NCBI GenBank assembly: GCA_035772405.1 | Contig: JAYKKM010000032.1 | Location: 2,069,001 to 2,133,000 of the forward strand | Reading direction: 5' to 3' | Length of the DNA stretch: 64,000 bases | Source: Chrysogorgia sp. JL179-B06 | Taxonomy: Eukaryota; Cnidaria; Anthozoa; Scleralcyonacea; Chrysogorgiidae | In this document: piece by piece, positions 15,181 through 25,724 of the stretch | Layout: each line of letters opens with the position of its first letter | Position numbering within the stretch: the stretch's first letter is position 1 | The notes under the pieces: generated by a model | Told to the model about the DNA's origin: nothing | Database searches by the model: none | Seen by the model: only the letters and a program-made list of their open reading frames with translations | Made by a program: the position numbers and the translations under genes

Positions 15181-18100
15181 CTATTTTGTAGTGTCCATAC
15201 GCATAACTAGACACGCCATCTGGTAGTACTGTATGTGTCGCTTGTCGTCAAAGCAGCTCAAGGATATCTTATTTATTTCGTAGCTTCCTAGTTGATGGCT
15301 CTTGCTGCGAATAGTTTTAATTATGTGAGACATCTGCTCACCATTTGTTAGGACACTTTTATAGTTGTCGTGTCTTATGTTATTTCTAATGGTACTCTTC
15401 TTGATACCTTTAGCAGTCTTCCCACCTTTTCCGTCTTCTTTTATGTAGCTATACATTTTCGACCTTAAACCAACGAACTCAACGATGGGGACTCCTAATG
15501 TCTCGTCCTTCATTTTACCAATAACCTTCTTGTTAGTTGGGTCGAAGTAAGGAGATGACTTATCATATCCACTAAAGTCGAACACTTCTTTGTTAGCGTA
15601 CATGTCTTTATACACGTCCTCCGTCTCAATCTCATACATTAGACTATCCGTGTCTGTGAATAGTAGTTTGGCTTTGCTGCCATACTCCTTTTTGACGTTA
15701 TTATAGTGGAAGTCGTACATCAATGTCTTCGATAGGTCTAGAATACACATACCTACATATGCTGGTCTATTTAGAGTTAGCGTCTCTTTGATCTTGTGAA
15801 CTGCTACCAAGTTATTGTCAAATATTTTACTACTTACAAAGGTTGGTTTCGACGTTAGTTTCTTCAGTTTTTCCTCATCTGTTACTAACTCCACGTTCAC
15901 ACGCTTTCGTAGGTTCTCCATAGTCTTTCCAAACACACTATTATTCATGAGCTTGAAGAAATCCTTCTCAAAGTCGTTCTTTGCTTGGGTTCTCTTGTCT
16001 GTGTTAAAGTCGATATATTGCTTGAGCCATGGTGACTGATCGAACTGAAGTACTCTATGTATCTTCTTAACCTTCATTCCCAAACTCTTGTATAATTGTA
16101 GGTTTCTATAGTGAACTACGTACTTACTCTTACCATTTAGGTTAGGTACAAGTTTCGCAACCTCTCCTACAGATATCTTAAACTTATTTTGGATTGTCTT
16201 ACAATAGTTTGACAACATATCACTACTTACTTTCATCCTCTCAGGGGCTAGAGGATAGTCGTTGTGAAGATCGTGCAACTCTTCTGGGTACTCTAAATCA
16301 ACCTCTAATAATAGTCCTTTGCTTGAGTCATCCTTGTATTTGTCGAGATCGAACTTCTCGACCCACTCAAATCCACCAGTCGGTAGGTACTGACACATAG
16401 CCCAACCATAAAGGTTATTCGCATCTAGGTACACGATGTGTTTCGATGGCTTACTACTATCATACTCCTTCATGTATTTATTATTAGCCTTACCATATCT
16501 ATGCGTGATACAAGAGACACCACCTCGCATTCCTTTCTCAACAAACTGGAACATGTCAATATCAGTCATCAGCTCTAGTTTCACTCCTGTCATCTTTAGA
16601 GCAGCGTCCCATGATAGTCCTGGTGATGTGAAGTAGTGACAAGGATCTAGTTGGTAGTACTGCTTGCACGTCTTTCTGAAGTTCTCAAACACGTCAGACA
16701 ATAGTAACACATCAGTCTTGAGGTACACATCGTGGTACTCACCCATATTGTTCAAATCGAACGTCTTCCACACTTCTTGTGCGTGTTCATAATCAGCGTC
16801 TGATATATGTTCGTCGTTCAGTGCACTGTAGAAGCTCTCCTTTGAGGGTAGCTTTATGTCCTCGAACTTATCGAAACTATCCATATAGTCATATGGGTAC
16901 ACACCCTTTCGTGACATCAACTCTAGCTCCTTACCTTGAAACACTTCGGACGTGTGCTTAAGACAATCTCTTGGTAGGTTGTTTACTAGGTTGACTAGAC
17001 TAGAGCTCATGAATTGGAAACTATCTAGAAACACTAGATGTTTACCTAACATGAATGCCATATATTTCTCCATATTATTTGGTATGACGTTGATTTTCTG
17101 ACCTAGATTACCTATCTCTTGCATTATGAAGTGGCTATCGCATCCTCTTAGATTGTGAAATATGACAGGTATCTTATCAGTCAGTCTATAGTTCCTATTA
17201 CATAACTGATGTGCTGAACCTCTGTATTTACCAGTGATATGACAATGATCTCTAACTCTCATGTCTCCACTTTTATATTTCTCGTCACAAATGTGACATT
17301 TATTCGCTTCCTTGAAGTTAACCTTATCAGTTCTGGTCAACACCATGTCCTCATTAAAATGCTCCTTTCTAACTTTCTTACAGTATTTAACCTCCTCTAA
17401 CATCTTTTTCATGAACTTCCTAACAGCGTTCTTGCCTCGAAACATCTCTACTGGTTTACTATATTTATCATCATAACAGCACACTACTTTGTACCCATAC
17501 CCACAATCCGTGTGTCTTTGGTACTCACTAGTGTACGATCCTGTGAGTGGTGTCACGTTGTCGACCTTCTCTGTGATAGCCTCGAAGTCTGCGTATATTA
17601 CGAACGGCACTTCTAGTTGTTTGTGATAATTTTTGTACTCAAGAGTGTTGTCTCCTTCATCTGGCATCTTGATCGCTTGCTTGCCATTTATCACCATACA
17701 AACCTCCTTGTGTTTCTCTAGAATCTCACTGGTAGTAAAACATTGAAGACAGTACCTACAGAAGTTCTTCTTGTGCTCGTATTTAGACTGGTTGAACATA
17801 AACTTATTAAAATCTTTGATGTATACGTAATGTCGTTTACTACCACTCGTTATAAGTAACAGGTCCATATGATCCTCGTACTTCTCCTCAGAAACGTAGA
17901 TAGGGAATGGCTGTTTGTCCTCGTACCCAAACACGTTAATACTAATACCGTTCTGCCTCTCTATCTTGTTGTACTGTTTTGTATTAACTGGAAATCTCAC
18001 TCCGTCATAATTGACAGAACCTACGTTCTTCTTGTGCTTCGACACTCTCTGCGGATTCTTTCCTACAGGACACTTGTGTAACACGTGACACCACATAAAA

Positions 18101-19170
18101 CACTTGTCATCACTATTTCTTATGTTGACTAAACCTTTCGACGCGTTCCTCAACTCTTCCGGTAGCTCAATATAACTCGATCCTTTAAGAGGTTCATACA
18201 CCACTACATTAATAAAGTGATCGCTAACATTATCCACAACCCACCCAGACCCTTCTGACAACCATACAGCTATACGCTTCACTATCTCCTCACTAGCTTG
18301 TCTAGTAGTCCCACTAATATCAACACTACTAACCACTGTTTTGACTACACTATTGAAGAAGGCTGTCTTAAACACAGACTCACCGTCACCAATCTCTTTC
18401 TCTAGAGTCACTTTCAATGTCTCGGAAAACTTTAAACCTTTCAGTTTCTCTAACTCTTTCTGTAAAGTCGAGCCCACTACTCCTCTAGTCTTGACTAGTT
18501 GTTTTAATGGATCCTTATTGTCGATCACCTCAACACTATATGACTTGGTGTACCCTTTGAGAGCAACTCTCCTTTGTACTACAGTAGGACGTTTCATCTT
18601 AGCAATAAGACTAGTGATTCTCTCATACTCTTTGTCTGAGGCCTCCTGACTTAATTGTGACTTCCTCACATATCGTCTAAGATCACGTCTAGCCTTTCGA
18701 ATTCTGACCTCCCTAACTCTGGTGACTCTATTAATAACGTTCTCTCTAGATCCCCTTCTAATAAGGTCCATCCACTCATACCCTAACGTTTTAGCATCAG
18801 CTAGATAGCTAGACATCCTATTTAAAAAACCCATCTTAATATTCGGTATAAATAAATTACCAGAACCCATAGCAGGATCACGCGCACCACCACTCGATAG
18901 TGTACCACTACAAGCGACATTACCATCCACAACAGAGTTACGCTTACGTCCAGACCTTTTCATAAGAGTCGTTTTATTATTTAATATAGCCAAGTCTTTA
19001 GACCCTTTCGAATCACGAGCCCCACTCAACTCACGAGTTGAAATAAAACCCATACCAGGATCACGCGTAATATTACTTGACATAGTCTTGTTACGAGCTA
19101 CATCCTCACCCACAGCAGCCCCACGTCTAGACACCTCACTCTGTAGCCTACTAGCTGACACACGTCTCAT
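15181..19170 (-). CDS. POLB: Protein-primed family-B DNA polymerase
   Basis: A protein of about 1329 residues from the ATG at 19170; the frame is open back into the right palindrome (19299), but that part reads terminal repeat sequence. Residues 1-130 are Arg/Ser/Gly-rich with two RDP(G/A)MG segments. Residues about 300-500 carry the usual Polinton pre-exonuclease region (YIELPEELRN, CFMWCHVLHKCP, a Cys/His finger CRYCLQCF). Exonuclease: ExoI FVIYADFEAI near 523, ExoII IFHNLRGCDSHF, ExoIII YLKTDVLLL. An endonuclease VII-like CHIC...DHCHITGKYRG insert lies near 622-660. Polymerase: motif A DANNLYGWAM near 913, motif B NNSVFGK near 1073, motif C FTDTDS near 1170. All catalytic residues are intact. 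It replicates the linear genome, probably with a protein primer. Confidence 0.96.
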   Translation of the reverse strand: MRRVSASRLQSEVSRRGAAVGEDVARNKTMSSNITRDPGMGFISTRELSGARDSKGSKDLAILNNKTTLMKRSGRKRNSVVDGNVACSGTLSSGGARDPAMGSGNLFIPNIKMGFLNRMSSYLADAKTLGYEWMDLIRRGSRENVINRVTRVREVRIRKARRDLRRYVRKSQLSQEASDKEYERITSLIAKMKRPTVVQRRVALKGYTKSYSVEVIDNKDPLKQLVKTRGVVGSTLQKELEKLKGLKFSETLKVTLEKEIGDGESVFKTAFFNSVVKTVVSSVDISGTTRQASEEIVKRIAVWLSEGSGWVVDNVSDHFINVVVYEPLKGSSYIELPEELRNASKGLVNIRNSDDKCFMWCHVLHKCPVGKNPQRVSKHKKNVGSVNYDGVRFPVNTKQYNKIERQNGISINVFGYEDKQPFPIYVSEEKYEDHMDLLLITSGSKRHYVYIKDFNKFMFNQSKYEHKKNFCRYCLQCFTTSEILEKHKEVCMVINGKQAIKMPDEGDNTLEYKNYHKQLEVPFVIYADFEAITEKVDNVTPLTGSYTSEYQRHTDCGYGYKVVCCYDDKYSKPVEMFRGKNAVRKFMKKMLEEVKYCKKVRKEHFNEDMVLTRTDKVNFKEANKCHICDEKYKSGDMRVRDHCHITGKYRGSAHQLCNRNYRLTDKIPVIFHNLRGCDSHFIMQEIGNLGQKINVIPNNMEKYMAFMLGKHLVFLDSFQFMSSSLVNLVNNLPRDCLKHTSEVFQGKELELMSRKGVYPYDYMDSFDKFEDIKLPSKESFYSALNDEHISDADYEHAQEVWKTFDLNNMGEYHDVYLKTDVLLLSDVFENFRKTCKQYYQLDPCHYFTSPGLSWDAALKMTGVKLELMTDIDMFQFVEKGMRGGVSCITHRYGKANNKYMKEYDSSKPSKHIVYLDANNLYGWAMCQYLPTGGFEWVEKFDLDKYKDDSSKGLLLEVDLEYPEELHDLHNDYPLAPERMKVSSDMLSNYCKTIQNKFKISVGEVAKLVPNLNGKSKYVVHYRNLQLYKSLGMKVKKIHRVLQFDQSPWLKQYIDFNTDKRTQAKNDFEKDFFKLMNNSVFGKTMENLRKRVNVELVTDEEKLKKLTSKPTFVSSKIFDNNLVAVHKIKETLTLNRPAYVGMCILDLSKTLMYDFHYNNVKKEYGSKAKLLFTDTDSLMYEIETEDVYKDMYANKEVFDFSGYDKSSPYFDPTNKKVIGKMKDETLGVPIVEFVGLRSKMYSYIKEDGKGGKTAKGIKKSTIRNNIRHDNYKSVLTNGEQMSHIIKTIRSKSHQLGSYEINKISLSCFDDKRHIQYYQMACLVMRMDTTK

Positions 19171-19201
19171 AGGCTCCAAACCATGTGACACATCGTCTAT
19201 T

Positions 19202-19417
19202 AGTAGTCTCGAAACTAGCGGTAACAGCAAACTTTTTCCATTTGAGTGTCTCAACTTCTCTGGAGAACGCAGCACTTTTTCTGTTTTTAGGTTCCACATA
19301 TTTGCTCGAGAGATATATGTGGAATCTAAAAACGAAAAAGTGCTGTGTTATCCAGAGAAAAAAGTTGAGACACGAAAAATGGAAAAGTGTGCTGGTACCG
19401 CTAGTTTCTATACTACT
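19202..19417. repeat. Right terminal imperfect palindrome of the Polinton
   Basis: A 216-bp inverted repeat with its tip near 19310. The inner arm starts AGTAGTCTCGAAAC at 19202; the outer arm, read inward from 19417, starts AGTAGTATAGAAAC. The arms match for about 100 bases with scattered mismatches and small bulges. It is longer than the left palindrome, which lacks the distal half. The right TSD TGGGAT follows at 19418-19423. Confidence 0.93.
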
Positions 19418-21306
19418 TGGGATTATAGGAACTTTAAGTTTGGGATTATAGGAACTTTAAGTTTGGGATTATAGGAACTTTAAGTTTGGGATTATAGGGA
19501 CTTTAAGTTTGGGATTATAGGAACTTTAAGTTTGGGATTATAGGAACTTTAAGTTTGGGATTATAGGAACTTTAAGTTTGGGATTATAGGAACTTTAAGT
19601 TTGGGATTATAGGAACTTTATGTTTGGGATTATAGGAACTTTAAGTTTGGGATTATAGGAACTTTAAGTTTGGAATTATAGGAACTTTAAGTTTGGGATT
19701 ATAGGAACTTTAAGTTTGGGATTATAGGAACTTTAAGTTTGGGATTATAGGAACTTTATGTTTGGGATTATAGGAACTTTAAGTTTGGGATTATAGGAAC
19801 TTTAAGTTTGGGATTATAGGAACTTTAAGTTTGGGATTATAGGAACTTTAAGTTTGGGATTATAGGAACTTTAAGTTTGGAATTATAGGAACTTTAAGTT
19901 TGGGATTATAGGAACTTTAAGTTTGGGATTATAGGAACTTTAAGTTTGGGATTATAGGAACTTTAAGTTTGGGATTATAGGAACTTTAAGTTTGGGATTA
20001 TAGGAACTTTAAGTTTGGGATTATAGGAACTTTAAGTTTGGGATTATAGGAACTTTAAGTTTGGGATTATAGGAACTTTAAGTTTGGGATTATAGGAACT
20101 TTAAGTTTGGGATTATAGGAACTTTAAGTTTGGGATTATAGGAACTTTAAGTTTGGGATTATAGGAACTTTAAGTTTGGGATTATAGGAACTTTAAGTTT
20201 GGGATTATAGGAACTTTAAGTTTGGGATTATAGGAACTTTAAGTTTGGGATTATAGGAACTTTAAGTTTGGGATTATAGGAACTTTAAGTTTGGGATTAT
20301 AGGAACTTTAAGTTTGGGATTATAGGAACTTTAAGTTTGGGATTATAGGAACTTTAAGTTTGGGATTATAGGAACTTTAAGTTTGGGATTATAGGAACTT
20401 TATGTTTGGGATTATAGGAACTTTAAGTTTGGGATTATAGGAACTTTAAGTTTGGGATTATAGGAACTTTGAGTTTGGGATTATAGGAACTTTAAGTTTG
20501 GGATTATAGGAACTTTAAGTTTTGGGATTATAGGAACTTTAAGTTTGGGATTATAGGAACTTTGAGTTTGGGATTATAGGAACTTTAAGTTTGGGATTAT
20601 AGGAACTTTGAGTTTGGGATTATAGGAACTTTAAGTTTGGGATTATAGGAACTTTAAGTTTGGGATTATAGGAACTTTAAGTTTGGGATTATAGGAACTT
20701 TGAGTTTGGGATTATAGGAACTTTAAGTTTGGGATTATAGGAACTTTAAGTTTGGGATTATAGGAACTTTAAGTTTGGGATTATAGGAACTTTAAGTTTG
20801 GGATTATAGGAACTTTAAGTTTGGGATTATAGGAACTTTAAGTTTGGGATTATAGGAACTTTAAATTTGGGATTATAGGAACTTTAAGTTTGGGATTATA
20901 GGAACTTTAAGTTTGGGATTATAGGAACTTTAAGTTTGGGATTATAGGAACTTTAAGTTTGGGATTATAGGAACTTTGAGTTTGGGATTATAGGAACTTT
21001 AAGTTTGGGATTATAGGAACTTTAAGTTTGGGATTATAGGAACTTTAAGTTTGGGATTATAGGAACTTTAAGTTTGGGATTATAGGAACTTTAAGTTTGG
21101 GATTATAGGAACTTTAAGTTTGGGATTATAGGAACTTTAAGTTTGGGATTATAGGAACTTTAAGTTTGGGATTATAGGAACTTTAAGTTTGGGATTATAG
21201 GAACTTTAAGTTTGGGATTATAGGAACTTTAAGTTTGGGATTATAGGAACTTTAAGTTTGGGATTATAGGAACTTTAAGTTTGGGATTATAGGAACTTTA
21301 AGTTTG
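19418..21306. repeat. 23-bp satellite array, right part
   Basis: About 82 copies of the same 23-bp unit as 2097-2826. Scattered variants (CTTTATG, CTTTGAG, TTTGGAATT, one TTTTGGG insertion) recur in several copies, which shows blockwise duplication. It ends at AGTTTGCGCTTCGCG, followed by about 80 bases (GGTTAATAACCAACG) that recur near 58946-59000. Confidence 0.97.
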
Positions 21307-21385
21307 CGCTTCGCGCCTCGGTTAATAACCAACGTAGTTACCTCGGTTTCGGTAACTAACCTACACATAATAGTTTTATGTCGGA

Positions 21386-21972
21386 ACAAATTTAAGTTAT
21401 GTGTGGGGAGACAAGAATAATTCTACACTCATGGACCACCTACAGATATTACAGAACAACGCCGCTAGAATTATCCTTGACCTTCCTAATTACTTCTCTG
21501 CTACAGAATCACTATCAACTCTTAATTGGAAACCACTTTATCTTCGTCGTCGCTACCATCGTTGTCTCTCTATTTTTAAATGTGTAAATGAAATTTCAGA
21601 TTTGGATCTTGAGCTCAAGAAAATCTCTAGCATTCACCACCACAAAACACGTCGGTGCAACGACTACCGTCTACCTCGACCACGCACAAATTGGGGGAAA
21701 CAACGAACACTTTATCATGCAGTTTCAGACTGGAACTCATTGTCAACTGACTTGAGACAATCGACTAACATTAATTATTTCAAAACAACTCTAAAGAAAC
21801 TATTTTAATTACTTAAACGTTTACTCTTTCAATCTTATCTACCACTGACTTAAATCATGTATTTTAGCACTACTGTACTTTATATTTACGACAGGACCTC
21901 CCTGAAAATCACCATTGGTGAGCGGAGCATCCTGTATAAATATTATAAAAATAAAAATAAATAAAATTATGC
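21386..21972 (+). mobile_element. 5'-truncated LINE, 3' fragment
   Basis: Positions 21401-21808 encode the C-terminal 135 residues of a non-LTR reverse transcriptase protein (WGDKNNSTLMDHLQILQ, TNWGKQRTLYHAVSDWN). It is related to the C-terminus of the LINE at 55999-58041 but clearly diverged. A short 3' UTR ends in an A-rich tail (ATAAAAATAAAAATAAATAAAA). Only the tail region is present, as expected from incomplete reverse transcription. Confidence 0.85.
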
Positions 21973-22074
21973 GCCACGAAACTGGGACGAATTTCATTCT
22001 TTTTCAAGAAATCTTCGAGCGCCAAATATACGAAATCATTGCACAATTTAGAAAGCATGACATCGTATAGAGTG

Positions 22075-22200
22075 TTAGGCCCGTTTCAAACGTCGAACTT
22101 TTCATGTGCCCAATCTAATGTAAATGAGCAAAACCCTTTGTTCAAGCTCATTTGCATTAGATTTGGCACATGAAAAGTTCGATGTTTGAAACGGGCCTAA
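22075..22200. mobile_element. Short palindromic element, family 1
   Basis: A near-perfect 126-bp inverted repeat with ends TTAGGCCCGTTTCAAACG and its complement, and arms of about 55 bases. A diverged copy is at 63361-63493. TA at the ends suggests a TA target, as for Tc1/mariner-type non-autonomous elements. Confidence 0.8.
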
Positions 22201-23271
22201 TACACACAAACTAATGCAGTGTCACTCACCACGACTTTCACCAGCTAATGGACATGCAGCTTCAGGAAATAACGTCAGCAAAGGGTCGTTTTTAACCAGT
22301 CCAGAGGAAGACCAAATCTTTTCCTGCAGAAAATTCCTAAAAACAAGCTTGTAGTTATTTCAAAAAACACAATGTGTGTACTACAAGTAAAGGATCATAC
22401 CACTCAAAGTTATTAAAATAATATTAATGAGCTCATAAAGATGAAAAATTATTTGCACGTTGGCTTATAAAAAAAGGTGAAGGAACCAGTGAACTGCAAA
22501 ACAAAATAGTTTCACTTTCATTGTCAGGTTTTCTCGAATTACATGATTGGTTGGTTTGAATCGACGACGAAACATGTTTTTCGTCACTGTGTAACAACCT
22601 AAAATCCATGCAACATGGCATAGCCAAAAGCACAACCTGAATTTTCAGCATTGTTAACAAAATTGTAAACGCTATAACTTCACGGTATACATTTAAGATA
22701 ACTTGTTGCCAGTAGACTGGGTTCCCATTAAGGTAGATTTTACTTTCACTTTTTAGCAGCAATACTCCTATAGAGTAGTTTAAATATTTCCCTTTGTCGT
22801 TTGGGAAACATAAATACAGTTCAATTAGGTGTAGATAATCGTACACTGTTGTTACCTTGTTAATGATTTCGAAAGTCCATGCTTCGGGTCTTTATTTTCA
22901 ACATCAGCACTATATTCCAGCTCGTTCGTCACAGGATTTAATACAAAACTAACAAGCTTAACCTAGGTTAGAAGAACAACACAAAAGTCTGTTTGTCTCA
23001 GGTATTTTTATTCACTTCCAAAACTCATTAATAATTCTCATGAATTATGACAAAGGAAATCAGTGGCATGACGGTGGGTTTACAGCATATGTAATAAATA
23101 TTCGTCCTGATTTACATAAATTTTCTTTTCTCGGCGAAAATGGCTTGAGTCACTGAAATCAATTGGTAAACATGGTTATTTAGATGCACTCGATTTTTTT
23201 TGCACTCACAGCACTGTGTTTTATCGGGTCTGAAACACTTGTCTCGGCTGTCGTGTTGTTTTAATCACCGA

Positions 23272-23796
23272 TTAAAGTGGCACTACGATAAAAATTCATC
23301 CCCCGTCTTTTAGATTTTATTCAGCATAGAATAGTATTTCAGGGTCGAAAGTGATCATCGATGTAAAAAAAACTAAAAAATGGTATTTGAGCTCTGAAAT
23401 CACTATTATTTACGCGCGCAATTTCAAAAGGTAATATTGTTTGTGACGTCAGATTCTCAATGCTACGCCTGAATTTCAGTCGAGGTTACTTGTTTTCTTC
23501 GTGAAGTAGATGAAATGTTAAGCCTTTCAGACGAAGAATTTGAAAAAACGACCTTGATTTACTTGAAAAATTAGCCATGGAGAGTCTTCGCGTTGCGAAT
23601 CTGACGTCACTTCGTTACGCTGGTCAGGAACATGAACGATTAATGGCGGACATAACAACTCCAGATTAGAGTCAGAAAAATAATACTTGCCATCGTCGAA
23701 TCGCAAAACGGTGTCGACCAAGTAATATTTAGCAGCTCTGCTTTATAAATACGTAAAATATCGACAGGTAAAAATTTGATCGTAGTACCACTTTAA
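23272..23796. mobile_element. Inverted-repeat element, about 525 bp
   Basis: The ends read TTAAAGTGG(C/T)ACTACGAT on both inward strands, about 25 bp of terminal repeat. The inside has no recognisable coding sequence. Probably non-autonomous. Confidence 0.65.
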
Positions 23797-24371
23797 GTAT
23801 GACTATCTAGAGTCTGTAAGTGTTTTATAACATTAACAATTAAGCCCCCCCCCAGGCAGGGGATGCAAAAGATAGCAGGACCATGGGCAGAAAATATTCC
23901 ACACATTATAATAAGTCTGCTTACATAGCGTGATAAGGAGGATGATTTGAAAGCAAAACACTTCACTGTAGGCCTCATACCCCATGTGTACTCCATCAAC
24001 AGGGTGATTATGGGAATAATGAAGTAATTAGCCAACAAAAACATATGGGTTGCAACCGCATGATTTAAGTGTAAAACATAATATTTATGCACGGTCAGGG
24101 CCCTCTCGCACAGAACACACATGTACAGTGTATAATTGTGTAATTCATTAAAAACTATAAATTTATTGTCTTTGTTTTGCATCATTATTTTGTTTGAAGG
24201 GCGTCGTCATAAATTTTAAAATCTCTATACTAACTGTGGCTTGTCTGATTTTACCCTGTCCTGACCTCTACTTCCGTGTTATTAAATCCGATTAGTATCT
24301 ACAGACTGTCCTTTCGAAAAATAGCAATTTCCAGATCTATATGTATGTAAATGTTCCGTAGTGCAGTCTTA

Positions 24372-24527
24372 TAAGGCTAGTTTCCACTCAGGAAAATCTT
24401 CCGCAGGACCGGAACGGACAGGGAAGTTTCCTTTGTGTTGTGAGCTCTCGGTTGGAACTAACGACTTTAACATAAAGGAAACTTTCCTGTCCTGCGGAAG
24501 ATTTTGCTGAGTGGAAACCAGCCTTAA
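24372..24527. mobile_element. Short palindromic element, family 2
   Basis: Inverted arms of about 45 bases starting TAAGGCTAGTTTCCACTCAG, flanking a short core. TA edges again suggest a TA target. Confidence 0.75.
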
Positions 24528-24760
24528 CCCGGATGGGGACCACGATAAAAAACTGTCAGCATACTTTAGCTATAATAATACCATGTTTACCTCGATTTCG
24601 TTTGTTCTCACTGGGTGATTTAATCCCAAAATACTCTTGAAACAGGAAAAATGTCTAGTTTTCCCCTCATCAGCACACATGAGCGAACATGCATTCAAAC
24701 AATATAAATTATATTTCGTCGGTAAACATGGTATTACAAACTATAATGCCATGACATGTC

Positions 24761-24869
24761 AGGAAATTAGTGATTAAATATCTCTCAAGCCTTGGGAGGA
24801 TTTGTGAATGTCCCGAGGTCCGTAACAAATTCTTCCTCGGCTTTCGGGAATATTTAATCACTAATTTCC
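24761..24869. repeat. Inverted repeat with 20-bp arms
   Basis: GGAAATTAGTGATTAAATAT at the left is exactly complementary to the right arm, around a core of about 70 bases with its own short TCCC/GGGA and CGAGG pairs. Probably a small fold-back element. Confidence 0.65.
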
Positions 24870-25052
24870 GTCATAGTATTACTTATGATAACAACAGCAA
24901 ACAAAAGGTAACATGAGCAACAGATGTTTACGAATTCTTTCGCAATTGTTGCGTAGCACTCGCAGGGACGTCGCTACCGGGGTGGGGTGGGGGATGATAC
25001 CCCTATATTTCTAAAAGTCATATAATTCGGGGGGAAATGGACAGTGGAAGTA

Positions 25053-25724
25053 TTAAGGTAGCAAGATCCCTCTGAATACATTTTTAATACCATACAATAT
25101 AACAATTAACCCTTACAACCATTTGATAGAACATATGACAAATAATATTTCCACACAAAAAGATTGCATAAATTATGCTAAATAGCTGACGAAATGGCCG
25201 CCGATTGGTCAAAATCGGGATATACTTCAAACAAGATTTCTCAGGCAGTTTTAGAGATAAGGTCCTGAAAGTTTCTGAGTTTATAGCTTATATACTAAAG
25301 CATATTCTGGTGGTAGCATTTTCAATATAAACTTTCAGCTATTATCTGACATGCTTTTTTCTTTTTTTTTCAATTTCCACCACCTAAATTATATTAATTA
25401 TGTCAGATAATTCAACAAGTATCAATCAGATTCAAAATTCCTACCACCATTCCCTAGATATTCCTGTTAGGAGGCTGTGGTGAAAATTTTATTGAAATAT
25501 ATGGGAAAATGAGGGAGAAATAGTGTTTGGAAAATGGCAAATTTGTTTGAAGTATAACCCGATTTTGACCAATCGGCGGCCATTTCGTCAGCTAATTAGC
25601 ATAATTTATGCAAACTTTTTGTGTGGAAATATTATTTGTCATATGTTCTATCAAATGGTTGTAAGGGTTAATTGTTATATTGTATGGTATTAAAAATGTA
25701 TTCAGAGGGATCTTGCTACCTTAA
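25053..25724. mobile_element. Non-autonomous element with about 180-bp inverted ends
   Basis: Long, almost identical terminal inverted repeats (starting TTAAGGTAGCAAGATCCC) enclose about 310 bases without coding sequence. TTAA stands at both outer edges and could be a TTAA target duplication of piggyBac type or part of the repeat. The near-identity of the arms points to a recent insertion or gene conversion. Confidence 0.8.

Larger units (their letters stand above)
2827..19417. mobile_element. Polinton/Maverick self-synthesising virus-like transposon
   Basis: A 16.6-kb element with the Polinton hallmark set: protein-primed family-B DNA polymerase, retrovirus-type integrase, A32-like packaging ATPase and a double-jelly-roll-type major capsid protein. 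The ends are inverted repeats starting AGTAGTATAG, sharing about 43 bp, and the flanks are TGGGAA and TGGGAT, a 6-bp target duplication with one mismatch. Length, 5'-AG ends and 6-bp duplication fit Polintons. It sits inside the 23-bp satellite. Most reading frames are open, but at least two genes (8201-8850 and 3252-3799) are split by single-base shifts, so this copy is young but probably defective. No adenain-like protease gene was found. Adintoviruses share the same core genes and are the nearest alternative name. Confidence 0.95.

Noticed and set aside
19171..19299. N-terminal extension of the polymerase frame to 19299
   Set aside because: These 43 codons read the inner and loop parts of the terminal palindrome; the next ATG (19170) lies just outside it, so the extension is probably only an open terminal repeat.
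2097..21306. Repeat array as a CRISPR array
   Set aside because: Units are strictly head-to-tail 23-mers with no spacers, in an animal genome; it is a satellite.
22433..22846. Minus-strand frame of 137 codons
   Set aside because: No domain, no intron-exon support and no relation to neighbours; composition is like surrounding A/T-rich DNA.
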